Made by a program: the position numbers and the translations under genes. Under the pieces are notes generated by a model. That model did not search any database, was not told where the DNA came from, and worked only from the letters and a program-made list of their open reading frames with translations. A stretch of DNA of 42,489 nt, taken from contig DATFXF010000198.1 of the NCBI GenBank assembly GCA_035258565.1, forward strand, positions 1-42,489, given 5' to 3'. This stretch comes from DATFXF01 sp035258565 (GTDB lineage Bacteria > Acidobacteriota > Terriglobia > Acidiferrales > UBA7541). This document shows positions 1 through 8,245 of this stretch, piece after piece (position 1 is the stretch's first letter; the number at the start of each line of letters is the position of its first letter).

Positions 1-1901
1 GCTGTCTCGCTTTCGACTTCTTCGCCGCCGGCTTCGGGCGAAAGGTCGCGAGTGTAATCACACTCCGGGTAGCGCGAGCAGCCGAGGAAGAAGCCGTGGC
101 GGCTGATGCGCTCGAGGAGTTCGCCTTGGCCGCACTTCTCACACTTCTCCCCCGTGGAAATGCCGGCCTTGTAGGACTCCATCTCCCCTTGGGCCTTCTC
201 GAGGTCGAGCTCAAAGCGCTCGTAGAATCCCTTGACCGATTTCTTCCAGGGCAGCTTGCCTTCCTCGATCTCGTCGAGTTCCTCCTCCATGCGCGCGGTG
301 AAGCTGACATCGAAGACGTCCTCGAAGCTCTTTACGAGCAAATCGCTGACCTTTTCGCCGAGCATGGCGGGCGTGAACCGGCCCTGGTCTTTGCTGACGT
401 ATTCGCGCTCGACAATCGTGGAAATAATCGTAGCGTAGGTGGAAGGCCGGCCGATTCCCTTCTCCTCCAGCTCCTTCACCAGCGTAGCTTCCGTGTAACG
501 CGGTGGCGGCTCAGTGAAATGCTGCTCGGGACGGAGTTTCTCGAGGCGCAGCGTTTCACCTTCGGCCACGCGGGGCAGCGTGAGGCCTTCCGCTTCCGTG
601 TCCTCATCCCTTTCCTCGTCTTCCTTCGCGGCCTGGTACACGGCCAGGTAGCCTTCGAATTTGAGCACTGACCCGGTGGCGCGGAACAGGTAGTCGCCGA
701 CGGAGATGTCGATCGCGGTCTGGTCGAAAACTGCCGGCACCATCTGTGAAGCCACAAAGCGCTGCCAGATGAGCTGGTAAAGCTTGAACAGGTCATCGTC
801 GAGGTACTTGCGGACATCGTCGGGCGAACGGGAGATGTCGGTGGGGCGGATGGCTTCGTGGGCTTCCTGTGCGTCCTTCTTCGACTTGTAGAAGTTTGGT
901 TTCTCGGGCAGGTAGTTCGCTCCGTAACTCGTATCGATCCACCCGCGCACCTGGCCGAGCGCGTCGTTCGAGACGCGCACCGAGTCGGTGCGCATGTAGG
1001 TGATGAGCCCGACCGCACCTTCCTCACCCAGTTCGACGCCCTCATAGAGCCGCTGGGCCAGCATCATCGTGCGCTTGGCGGTGTAGTGCAGGCGGTTGTA
1101 GGCGGCCTGTTGGAGCTTGGAGGTGGTGAAGGGCGGCGGGGCGTAGCGGCGTTTTTCCTTCTGCGTAACGCTCGAGACCTGCCAGGGGGCGCGCTCGATA
1201 GCGGCAACGATGCCCTGGGCCTCGGCCTCGGTTGGGATTTCGATGTCTTGGCCCTGGAACTTGACGAGCTTGGCTTCGAAGATAGGCGGCTCACCCGCCT
1301 CGAGCGACGCGTGAATCGTCCAGTATTCCTTGGGAACGAACGCGCGGATCTCGCGCTCGCGCTCGACGATCAGCCGCAGTGCGACGGTCTGCACGCGGCC
1401 GGCAGAAAGCCCGCGGCGCACCTTGTCCCAGAGCAGCGGCGAGATCTTGTAGCCCACCAGGCGGTCGAGCACCCGCCGCGCCTGTTGCGCATCCACCAGG
1501 CGCGCATCGATCTTCCCGGGGTGCTCGAAGGCAGCCCGGATCGCTTTGGGCGTGATTTCGTTGAAGAGCACGCGGAAGATTTTTTTCTTCTGGGCTTTCG
1601 TACGGCCAAGCACTTCGGCCAGATGGGCGCAGATGGCCTCGCCCTCGCGGTCCGGGTCGGCGGCCAGGTAAACGGCTTCGGCCTCCTTGGCCGCCTTCTT
1701 CAGCTCGGTGACCACCTTGGTCTTCCCGGGGATGACCTCGTAGGTGGGCTCAAATCCGTTGTCCACGTCGATGCCGAGTTCCTTCTTCGGTAGATCCTTG
1801 ACGTGGCCGAGCGAGGCTTTGACGGCGTAGTCGCGGCCTAGGTATTTGTTGATCGTCTTCGCCTTCGCGGGCGATTCAACGATGACAAGTGAGCGTCCCA
1901 T
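1..1901 (-). CDS. topA: DNA topoisomerase I, partial (C-terminus off left edge)
   Basis: Type IA topoisomerase that relaxes negatively supercoiled DNA through a 5'-phosphotyrosine intermediate. The reading frame opens with MGRSLVIVESPAKAKTI (Toprim start), followed by the acidic AADPDREGEAI motif. The active-site motif GLITYMRTDS places the catalytic tyrosine at about residue 302 (codon 996-998). GRPSTYATI follows further on. Near the left edge a zinc-ribbon repeat (CEKCG ... GCSRYPECDY) is visible. The 633 codons present are short of the usual 700-900, so the end lies outside the window. The ATG at 1899-1901 is the natural start because the Toprim strand begins immediately. Upstream is a tandem 23-bp repeat that may carry the promoter. 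Identity is certain; only the C-terminal zinc-finger number is unknown. Confidence 0.97.
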   Translation of the reverse strand, partial: MGRSLVIVESPAKAKTINKYLGRDYAVKASLGHVKDLPKKELGIDVDNGFEPTYEVIPGKTKVVTELKKAAKEAEAVYLAADPDREGEAICAHLAEVLGRTKAQKKKIFRVLFNEITPKAIRAAFEHPGKIDARLVDAQQARRVLDRLVGYKISPLLWDKVRRGLSAGRVQTVALRLIVEREREIRAFVPKEYWTIHASLEAGEPPIFEAKLVKFQGQDIEIPTEAEAQGIVAAIERAPWQVSSVTQKEKRRYAPPPFTTSKLQQAAYNRLHYTAKRTMMLAQRLYEGVELGEEGAVGLITYMRTDSVRVSNDALGQVRGWIDTSYGANYLPEKPNFYKSKKDAQEAHEAIRPTDISRSPDDVRKYLDDDLFKLYQLIWQRFVASQMVPAVFDQTAIDISVGDYLFRATGSVLKFEGYLAVYQAAKEDEERDEDTEAEGLTLPRVAEGETLRLEKLRPEQHFTEPPPRYTEATLVKELEEKGIGRPSTYATIISTIVEREYVSKDQGRFTPAMLGEKVSDLLVKSFEDVFDVSFTARMEEELDEIEEGKLPWKKSVKGFYERFELDLEKAQGEMESYKAGISTGEKCEKCGQGELLERISRHGFFLGCSRYPECDYTRDLSPEAGGEEVESET

Positions 1902-1919
1902 GGTTTCTATGTAATCCTA

Positions 1920-1965
1920 AATCGGCAGCCGGGTCACGCACTAATCGGCAGCCGGGTCACGCACT
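1920..1965. repeat. Tandem 23-bp direct repeat, two perfect copies
   Basis: Positions 1920-1942 and 1943-1965 are identical and abut directly. The unit contains CGGCAGCCGGGTCACGCACT. The repeat lies 19 bp upstream of the topA start. It could be an operator or promoter duplication, or a simple slippage product. Nothing else in the window matches the unit. Confidence 0.9.
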
Positions 1966-2099
1966 GTGTCCTTTCGGCTACCTCAAAACAATACCCTCAC
2001 GAGTTGCTTTCCGGGTTTCTGCTCACCCAGCCTCTCCAAGAGGGAAGCACATTTGTTGGCCGTGGTTGTCTCGCGGGCTTCGCCGCCCTACTGGGTCGA

Positions 2100-2560
2100 T
2101 TGGTTCGGCGCCCAGGGCCTGGGCTGGGTTAGGCTATCCGACGCGCCGAAAACCTCGGGGCCAAACTCCATCCGTAGCCGCGCGCTCATCAGCAAACCAG
2201 AATACTGCGTGTCCTCCGCGACCACAACCCCCGGCGCGGAACCAACCCCACGGGGAGGTCGGCGATGATCGCGCTGCGCTGCCCAATGAGCGTGTAGAGT
2301 CTCTTGTTTTCCTTTGCATCCACACGGTGCGTCCGGTTTCTCGGTACGCCCACGGTTGCGCCGGCGGGTTCGATCGTTGCGGCTGTCCCTATGCGGATCT
2401 TAACAACTCTGTCAAGTTTCGCCCCTGCGGGCTGCTTGGTGAACCTCGCCCGCGGCGCGGAGACCAAGCGAAGGAAGTGTGAGGAAGCGCCGGCGCCCGA
2501 GCAGCGGCCGGGCTTTCGCACATCGCACCGCATGCACGTTACTCGAAACCAGGAGTCCAC
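2100..2560 (-). pseudogene. Decayed or unrecognised small reading frame
   Basis: A minus-strand frame beginning at about 2560 encodes a stretch including VVKIRIGTAATIEPAGAT and ENKRLYTLIGQRSAII with reasonably GC-rich third positions. Around 2235 the plausible sequence moves to another frame (GVVVAEDTQYSGLLMSARLR) that stops near 2100. This is what a small gene with one frameshift would look like. I do not recognise a family, there is no clear ribosome binding site, and it could be chance. Call it a possible gene remnant only. Confidence 0.25.
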
Positions 2561-2600
2561 GATGGGTGGCGGGAGCGCCCCAAGCGGGCTCCCTGGGGTG

Positions 2601-2609
2601 TGCTATAGT
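2601..2609 (+). promoter_or_regulatory. Extended -10 promoter for mqnA
   Basis: TGCTATAGT is an extended -10 (TGn plus TATAGT at 2604-2609). No good -35 is present, which is acceptable for extended -10 promoters. The predicted start of transcription, near 2616, leaves a leader of about 20 nt containing a purine-rich AGGGGGG ribosome binding site before the TTG start at 2636. Confidence 0.5.
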
Positions 2610-2635
2610 TTGAGGTTTCCGCAGGGGGGCAGGGT

Positions 2636-3538
2636 TTGGCTAGGCTGCGTATCTCCATTGTCGAGTACTTGAACACGGCCCCGCTCGTCTGGGGTTTTAC
2701 CGACGGTCCGCTGCGCGGGCACTACGATCTGTCGTTCACTGTGCCGTCGTTGTGCGCCCAAGCGCTACGCAACTCCGAGGCCGATGTGGCCATCATCCCG
2801 GCCATCGAATATCAGCGCATGGAGGGCGTCCTAGCGCTGCCCGGAATGGCGGTGGCGGCAAAGGGCGAGGTGCGCAGCATCCTGGTGCTTGCCAAGAGGC
2901 CGATCGAGCAGGCTCGGCGCCTGGCACTCGACCGCAGCTCGCGCAGCTCGGCCGCACTGGTGCGGCTGCTCTGCGCCGGCCGCTGGGGCATCCAACCGGA
3001 GTTCATCGAGATGGAACCCGAACCGGCGACCATGTTGGCCCAGGCCGATGCGGCGCTGGTTATCGGCGACCCGGCCTTGCGGATCGCCATCAAGGCCGAG
3101 ACGCTTGCCGGCCGGCAGCCGAGTGGCGAGCTTTGCTGCACGGGCGATCCGAGCGAACAGCCGGTACCGGGCGTTGACACCCTCTTCCTTTATGACGTCG
3201 CCCATCAGTGGCGCGAGATGACTGGCCGACCGTGCGTGCTGGCCATCTGGGTGGCGCGCCGCGAAGCGGTCACTCCGGAGGTGGTGGCCGATTTCCTGGC
3301 CTCGAAGGAGTACGGCCTGGCGCGCATTCCAGAGATTGCCGAAGGCGCCGCGCTCAAGCTTGACCTGCCGGCGCCGGCGCTCGAGCGCTACCTGCGCGAG
3401 AACATCGATTTTTCTTTGGATGACGAGAACCGCGCCGGGCTAGAATGGTATTTTCGTTTGTGCGCCGAAGCCGGGCTGATTCCGCGCGCCCGGCCGCTGG
3501 AGCTGGCTCGCGTGACCGGCGCGCATGCCAGCAGGTGA
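2636..3538 (+). CDS. mqnA: Chorismate dehydratase MqnA (futalosine pathway)
   Basis: First enzyme of the futalosine route to menaquinone: dehydrates chorismate to 3-[(1-carboxyvinyl)oxy]benzoate. The 300-residue product has the family's periplasmic-binding-protein-like fold signature, opening with RISIVEYLNTAPLVWGF, then ADVAIIPAIEYQRM and LVIGDPALRI. The start is TTG at 2636, preceded by an AGGGGGG/AGGG site; no in-frame ATG lies near the conserved N-terminus. The TGA stop is at 3536-3538, and the downstream mqnC ribosome binding site overlaps it, indicating a translationally coupled pair. MqnB and MqnD are not in the window. Confidence 0.95.
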   Translation: MARLRISIVEYLNTAPLVWGFTDGPLRGHYDLSFTVPSLCAQALRNSEADVAIIPAIEYQRMEGVLALPGMAVAAKGEVRSILVLAKRPIEQARRLALDRSSRSSAALVRLLCAGRWGIQPEFIEMEPEPATMLAQADAALVIGDPALRIAIKAETLAGRQPSGELCCTGDPSEQPVPGVDTLFLYDVAHQWREMTGRPCVLAIWVARREAVTPEVVADFLASKEYGLARIPEIAEGAALKLDLPAPALERYLRENIDFSLDDENRAGLEWYFRLCAEAGLIPRARPLELARVTGAHASR

Positions 3539-3548
3539 TCGCTTCGCG

Positions 3549-4583
3549 ATGGGCCTCAAGCAACAAGAAGCGCTCGAGATGTTCCGCTCCGACGATCTGG
3601 TCGGCATGGGCATGGCCGCGAACCAGGTGCGCAAGGAGAAGAACAACCCGCGCGTGGTCACCTACCAGATTGACCGCAACATCAATTACACCAATTTTTG
3701 CACGGAGTACTGCTCGTTCTGCGCGTTCTATCGGCCGCTGGGATCGAAGGAGGGCTACCTGCTCTCCTTCGAGATCATTTTTCAGAAGATCGAAGAGATG
3801 CTCGCACTCGGCGGCACCGGCATCTTGATGCAGGGCGGTCTCCATCCGGACTTGCGTGTCGAGTATTTCGAGAACCTGCTGCGCTCGATCAAGCTGCGTT
3901 TCCCGCAGGTGCACCTGCACTGCTTCTCCGCGCCCGAAATTCTCTCGATCGCCGAGGTTTCGGGCCTGACCGTGCGCGACACGATCGCGCGGCTCAGGGA
4001 TGCAGGGCTCGACTCCATCCCCGGTGGCGGTGCGGAAATTCTCGACGACGAAGTTCGCGCACGCATCTCGCGCCTCAAGTGCACCTCCGAGGAATGGGAA
4101 GATATGCACCGCACCGCCCATGCGCTCGGCCTACGCACGACGGCGACAATGATGTTTGGCTGTGGCGAACAGTACCACCACCGCGTGAACCACTTCGAGC
4201 GCATTCGCCGGATTCAGGAGGATACCGGCGGCTTCACTGCATTTATCCCTTGGATGTTTGCCCCGGAGAACACTGCCCTCGGCAAAAAAGTGCCGGAGAC
4301 AACCGCAGTGGACTATCTGAAGACACTGGCTCTCAGTCGGCTCTACCTAGACAACATTGACCATATCCAATCGAGCTGGCTCACGCCGGGCATCAAGGTC
4401 TGTCAGGTGGGCCTCCAATTTGGCGCGGACGATGTGGGAAGCATTCTGATCGAGGAAAACGTTGTCTATGCTGCGGGCGTGCGCAACCGCACTGACGAAG
4501 CCGAGCTGCGGCGCATCATCTTCGACGCCGGCTACATCCCGGCCCAACGCGACACCCTCTACCGCACCTATTTCCTGAAATAG
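3549..4583 (+). CDS. mqnC: Cyclic dehypoxanthine futalosine synthase MqnC (radical SAM)
   Basis: Radical S-adenosylmethionine enzyme that cyclises dehypoxanthine futalosine in menaquinone synthesis. The CX3CX2C cluster motif is visible as CTEYCSFC, followed by the conserved stretches GGTGILMQGGLHPDL, LDSIPGGGAEI and FIPWMFAPENT. The ATG at 3549 gives 344 residues and has AGGTGA at 3533-3538, which overlaps the mqnA stop. An alternative in-frame ATG at 3525 would overlap mqnA by 14 bp but has a poorer site. Together with mqnA it forms a two-gene operon that implies menaquinone-based respiration. Confidence 0.95.
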   Translation: MGLKQQEALEMFRSDDLVGMGMAANQVRKEKNNPRVVTYQIDRNINYTNFCTEYCSFCAFYRPLGSKEGYLLSFEIIFQKIEEMLALGGTGILMQGGLHPDLRVEYFENLLRSIKLRFPQVHLHCFSAPEILSIAEVSGLTVRDTIARLRDAGLDSIPGGGAEILDDEVRARISRLKCTSEEWEDMHRTAHALGLRTTATMMFGCGEQYHHRVNHFERIRRIQEDTGGFTAFIPWMFAPENTALGKKVPETTAVDYLKTLALSRLYLDNIDHIQSSWLTPGIKVCQVGLQFGADDVGSILIEENVVYAAGVRNRTDEAELRRIIFDAGYIPAQRDTLYRTYFLK

Positions 4584-4678
4584 TCTTCACTCGAGGCCGC
4601 GTCCTGACCGGAGCGCGCCCCGATTGAATGCCTTCGGGTGGGGACACGGAATCTGGAGCGTAACCGTGCCGGCAGAAG

Positions 4679-5359
4679 TCAGTGCTGGCGGGCCGGGCGA
4701 ATGTCGATTTCGACTTCGGCGCCTTCGGGGAGCTCGAGTGGCTCGGCGGGGTAGAGAGCGCCCTGCGCATAGCGCGCGCGGATGTGACGCGGCTTCGACG
4801 ACGCCCCGGGCGATCCGCGGCTCGCCTTCTGCTCCTCCCGAAGATCTTCCCCCTTGAGAGGCTTTCCCGAGAAAGAGCGGTCTGTCCCGGAGCTTTCGTC
4901 GAGGGCGGCGTTGGCCAGTGCATCGGCCTTGCGGTTCTGCTCGCGCGGGACGTGTTCCACCGAAAAGTATTCGAGCCCCGCGGCCAGTTTTCGTGCGTGT
5001 TCATGGAGCGGACGCAAGTCCGCGCTCTTCACTTTGTAGCGGCCCTCGATCTGGCGGACCAACAACTCGGAGTCGCTGCGCACGCGCAGCTTCGTGATGC
5101 CGTGGGCCAGGGCGTAATCGAGTGCAGCGATCAGCGCGTAATACTCCGCAACATTATTGGTCGCGCGGCCGACGTAGCGGCTCAGCGTGTCGCGCGGCCG
5201 GCCGTCGGGATGGCAGACCACGACGGCGTAGGATGCAGGCCCTGGGTTGCCGCGCGCAGCGCCGTCAATCGAAGCGATGTAGGCGTCTCGCGGCGGGTGA
5301 GCCGCGTGTACGGCCTCGGCGAACAGGCGAGCGGGGCGCGGGTGGCGGCTAGCTTTCAC
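4679..5359 (-). CDS. RNase HI-type ribonuclease with C-terminal DUF104-like domain
   Basis: Hydrolyses the RNA strand of RNA-DNA hybrids. From a GTG at 5359 the product has 226 residues. The RNase H core runs from about 26 to 153 with all four acidic residues: D32 in IDGAARGNPG, E72 in NNVAEYYALI, D96 in VRSDSELLV and D146 in QNRKADALAN. A charged linker (about 154-190) is followed by residues 192-220, including RARYAQGALYPAEPLELPEG. That tail matches the pattern of DUF104, the AF2212-like antitoxin fold. The GTG start overlaps the end of the upstream zinc-ribbon gene by 11 bp, so translation is probably coupled. A longer frame extends upstream but is only a shadow of the zinc-ribbon gene. 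The RNase H assignment is firm; the tail domain is pattern-based. Confidence 0.9.
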   Translation of the reverse strand: MKASRHPRPARLFAEAVHAAHPPRDAYIASIDGAARGNPGPASYAVVVCHPDGRPRDTLSRYVGRATNNVAEYYALIAALDYALAHGITKLRVRSDSELLVRQIEGRYKVKSADLRPLHEHARKLAAGLEYFSVEHVPREQNRKADALANAALDESSGTDRSFSGKPLKGEDLREEQKASRGSPGASSKPRHIRARYAQGALYPAEPLELPEGAEVEIDIRPARQH

Positions 5360-6086
5360 TGGCCTGCGCCACCGCCTGCTCGGAGTAATAAAGGATGCGC
5401 GTGCACGACTCGCAGTGGAAAATCTCCTGCGAGCCCTCGCGGCGCAGCTCTTGATAGACGTGCGGGCGCACGCGGACGCGGCAAAGCGTGCAGGTTTCGT
5501 CGCGGACCTCGGCCAGGGCCATCCCTCCGTGCCGTCGGGCGATGCGCTGGTAGTGGTCAAGCAGGTCTTCGGGGATGGCCGCCACGGCCCGTTCGCGTTC
5601 GGTCGTGTCACTCTGGAGCTCCCTCTGCGCAGCAGCCTGCTCGGCTTCGAGCTTCTCGCGCTGGGCTTGCGCTGCCGCTCCGACTTCTGCCAGTTCCCGT
5701 TCGGCCACCTTCACCTGGCGTTCATTTTCTTCACCAGCCAACATGCGCTCGAGCAGAAGGTCTTCGGCTTTGGAAATGTCCGCCTCTGCAGCCTGGATTT
5801 CGTGCTGGAGCGCCTTGTAGGCCTCGTTGGTCTTCACTTCGTAGATCTGGTCCTTGTATTTGCGGGCCTTTTCTTTCCACTGCTCGACATCCATCTCGTA
5901 CTTCTTGCGGTCCTTGAGGCTGGTGGTGAGCGCCTCCTTGGCCGCGGCGAGCCGCTTGCGGGCGGCTTCGACGCGCGCATCGCTCTCCGCCAGGCGCTTG
6001 GGGAAGCTGGCCACGAGGGCACGGAGCTCGTTCAAACGCAAATCCATACTCTGCAGTTCGATGAGATGCTTGATCGAGGGATGCAT
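5349..6086 (-). CDS. Coiled-coil C4 zinc-ribbon protein (CT398-like family)
   Basis: A 245-residue protein with a long N-terminal coiled coil (about 1-170, rich in E, K, R and A) containing the family segment YKDQIYEVKTNEAYKALQHE. It ends in a C-terminal zinc ribbon with two CXXC pairs (CTLCRVRV and FHCESCTRILYY). Such proteins are widespread and often sit beside RNase H; related chlamydial proteins act as adaptors. The exact role here is unknown. The ATG at 6084-6086 gives the usual MHPSIKHLIELQ beginning. The stop codon lies inside the start of the RNase H gene, so the two form one operon. Confidence 0.88.
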   Translation of the reverse strand: MHPSIKHLIELQSMDLRLNELRALVASFPKRLAESDARVEAARKRLAAAKEALTTSLKDRKKYEMDVEQWKEKARKYKDQIYEVKTNEAYKALQHEIQAAEADISKAEDLLLERMLAGEENERQVKVAERELAEVGAAAQAQREKLEAEQAAAQRELQSDTTERERAVAAIPEDLLDHYQRIARRHGGMALAEVRDETCTLCRVRVRPHVYQELRREGSQEIFHCESCTRILYYSEQAVAQASES

Positions 6087-6387
6087 CCGGTGAACATTTT
6101 ATCATAGCCGCTCGCTTCGGCCGGTTTCGAGCTCGGGCGACAGTCAGGCTCGTCGCCGCCCCCGGGGCGAGAACCCAACCTCTTTGGCTTGCCCTTCCGA
6201 AGCTTGCCTTTCTTCTTGGCGCGCTCGGCCTGGGTCCTGCAACTTCTCAGGTCTCCCATTAATGCATGAACCGTTTTGGAGCGCCGGAAGCCCTGGTCGT
6301 TGCACTGCCCATATTCATCTGGGTCTTGGGGTGTAGTGCGAAAAGAGGCGCACCAGCAACGTTGGACTGAATCTCCTGCCAGTTACA
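6087..6387. other. Intergenic region, nothing convincing
   Basis: About 300 bp between the zinc-ribbon gene and the frameshifted DUF4287-type gene. A lysine-rich minus-strand frame (6032-6259) overlaps the zinc-ribbon start and looks like noise. RNase P RNA, often near such operons in other phyla, was looked for; its conserved core is not there and the space is too short. Confidence 0.5.
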
Positions 6388-7025
6388 TCAAGCATCGAGA
6401 TCGTACGCCGTCCTCAACCACTTCTTGACTTCACCGTCGATTTCCGCCGTGGAAGTCAATTCGATGCGGTGCGTGATGCGGTCTTTCTTTGCCAGCCCGC
6501 CTGTCTCGACGATGCGTTTCGGTAGCTTCCCTTTGTAATGCGTCAGCGCTAGGCCCAGATCGATCCGCGAATTGGTGGTCGGTTTGATTTGCGCAAACAC
6601 ATGCTCGCGATACAGGGGCACAATCGTCTTGCACGGACACGCCTTCACGTCTTCACCGAGCGACTTGCCCAGTTTTAACAATTCATCGTAAATCGGACGC
6701 AGCTTTTCCTTCGGTCCCGCGTACTGCTCTTCGACATAATGGACCGCCGCCTCCAGATACGCTTCGGGCGTGTCTTCCTCTCCGCCTTTGCCCTCCGCGC
6801 GTTCCGCAATCCACCAGGCGCTGTTCGTTCCCAGCTTGTGCTTGGTCTTCAGCCACCCGCGCCGCGATTTTTCATCCTTTGGTCCTTTTTTTTCACCAGC
6901 GCGATCCATTCCTCGAGCGACCGGCCCGTCTTTTCCTTCAGCTCGGCCACCCATTTCTGCACCATCGCGACGCTGGGGTGAACGCCGTACAAGGAGTGAT
7001 TCCTTGCGATCGATGTTCGCGCCAT
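6388..7025 (-). pseudogene. DUF4287/DUF5655-type protein, frameshifted at an A8 run
   Basis: Two overlapping frames together encode one protein. From the ATG at 7025 (site GGAGGG) the first frame reads MARTSIARNHSLYGVHP ... GRSLEEWIALVKKK. At the eight-A run (forward 6886-6893) the family sequence continues in the -1 frame: GPKDEKSRRGWLKTKHKLG, then NSAWWIAERAEG. It ends with a domain carrying TIVPLYREHVFAQIKPTTNS and LGLALTHYKGKLPKR, like DUF5655. Unshifted translation stops at 6849. The run is read as AAA AAA AAG, so the heptamer A AAA AAG, the dnaX-type slippery site, lies exactly at the junction. A -1 slip gives about 212 residues matching the family. It may be a sequencing deletion, a real mutation or recoding. 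Biochemical function is unknown. Confidence 0.8.
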
Positions 7026-7442
7026 GAGAACACCCTCCACGCAGATTTTTATAACTCGGCTAATTAATCGGAGCGCAGGAAGGGTGCTCGCAACTTATTC
7101 GGTCGCCAAGTATATCATTGCCTGAACTTGAGGACGGCCTGCACTCTTTCCGCCTTCAGCTGCCTGGGGGCCAGTCCGGTTGAAGGGCTTGCTCGATCGG
7201 CCCGCGCGCGGCAGGCTCAGAGTGCCGCTCGCTGTGAGCTCGCCCGGGCCGGCTGCTTGGGCCATTGGCGCTTCGAAGGAGGCTTGCTGGCAAGGCAGGC
7301 GCAAATGAGCGCGCCGAGCCGTCCGCGAGACCGTGCACCTTCGGTACAACGCTCGCCCGGGCCAAACCTGGTAGCCGCGAGCGTTTGTTATACTCGACCT
7401 GTAGCCTGTATCCGCAAGACACGAGCGGCTGCGGGAATTTCA
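7026..7442. other. 417-bp intergenic region with RsbU-gene promoter
   Basis: No gene is convincing between the divergent DUF4287-type and RsbU-like genes. An AT-rich stretch near 7048-7070 probably holds the promoter of the minus-strand gene, and TGTTATACT at 7386-7394 that of the plus-strand gene. A minus-strand frame at 7095-7349 has a composition typical of non-coding GC-rich DNA. Confidence 0.5.
7386..7394 (+). promoter_or_regulatory. Extended -10 promoter for RsbU-like gene
   Basis: TGTTATACT fits the extended -10 pattern (TGn followed by TATACT at 7389-7394). It sits 48 bp before the ATG at 7443. There is no convincing -35. Confidence 0.45.
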
Positions 7443-8228
7443 ATGACCCAGCTCGCCACCTGCAGGGACCCGCTTTCAATGGAGCAGGTCCGAGAATCGG
7501 AACTCGAGGAAGCGCGCGTCCTGCAGCGCGCGATGCTGCCGGCCGAGCCGCTGCGCATCCCTTCCTTCGAAGTGGTCAGCCAGTTCCACCCTGTCCTCGG
7601 GGTGGGAGGGGATTTCCTCGATTATTTTCTGCTCTCCGATGACACGCTGGGTCTTTACCTGGGCGACGTTGTCGGCAAGGGCCTGCCGGCAGCCTTCTAC
7701 GCGGCCCTGGCGGTGGGCACGCTCCGCGGGATCAACAAGACCGGAGCTCTGCCCAGCGACGTGCTGGAGTTGTTCAATCAGCGGCTGCGCATGCGCACCA
7801 TGCCGAAGCGCTACTGCGCGGTCCAATATGCGGTGTACGACTCCGCGACGCGCGTGCTGCGCTACGCGAACGCTGGCCTGCCCGGCCCGCTGCACATCTC
7901 TCCGCGGGGCTGCCGGGAGCTCCGATCGGGCGGGCTGCCGGCGGGCCTATTCGACGACGCGCGTTATGACCTCAGCTCGGTTCTGCTCGGCCCCGGCGAA
8001 TCCGTCTTGTTCGTCACCGATGGCCTCACGGATGCGCTGAACGCGAACAACGAGGACTTCGGCATGGAGCGGCTGATCGACGTCTGCGAGCAAACCCAAG
8101 GCCATTCCGCCGAAATGCTGCTCGGCCGCCTTTTTGCCGCGGTGGACGGCTTCACCGGCGGGCATCCCCAGCAGGATGATATGACCGCCCTGATGATTCG
8201 GCTCAGTGCGCACGCCGCGCAGCCCTGA
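7443..8228 (+). CDS. PP2C-type serine phosphatase, RsbU/SpoIIE family
   Basis: Metal-dependent Ser/Thr phosphatase of the type that dephosphorylates anti-sigma-factor antagonists in partner-switching pathways. The 261-residue product is essentially the catalytic domain alone. It has the N-terminal signature EEARVLQRAMLPAEPL, the metal-binding aspartates in GVGGDFLDYF and GDVVGKGLPAAF, then FVTDGLTDALN and the terminal PQQDDMTALMI. There is no PAS, GAF, HAMP or membrane segment, so the input signal must come from a partner not seen here. The ATG at 7443 is used; a later ATG at 7479 is also possible, and neither has a strong ribosome site. The gene converges with the AhpC-like gene. Confidence 0.88.
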   Translation: MTQLATCRDPLSMEQVRESELEEARVLQRAMLPAEPLRIPSFEVVSQFHPVLGVGGDFLDYFLLSDDTLGLYLGDVVGKGLPAAFYAALAVGTLRGINKTGALPSDVLELFNQRLRMRTMPKRYCAVQYAVYDSATRVLRYANAGLPGPLHISPRGCRELRSGGLPAGLFDDARYDLSSVLLGPGESVLFVTDGLTDALNANNEDFGMERLIDVCEQTQGHSAEMLLGRLFAAVDGFTGGHPQQDDMTALMIRLSAHAAQP

Positions 8229-8245
8229 ACCGCCCGCGGGTCCAC

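Larger units (their letters stand above)
1902..2635. other. 734-bp intergenic region
   Basis: Between topA and mqnA no intact gene is convincing. The region holds the tandem repeat at 1920-1965, a degenerate minus-strand reading frame at about 2100-2560 described separately, and the mqnA promoter near 2601-2609. Open frames on the plus strand are low-complexity and match nothing I recognise. No tRNA fold was seen. Confidence 0.6.

Noticed and set aside
858..1793. Long plus-strand open frame across topA
   Set aside because: It is the antisense shadow of the topA frame, which carries all catalytic motifs.
6087..6387. RNase P RNA next to the RNase H operon
   Set aside because: The gap is too short and the conserved core sequences are missing.
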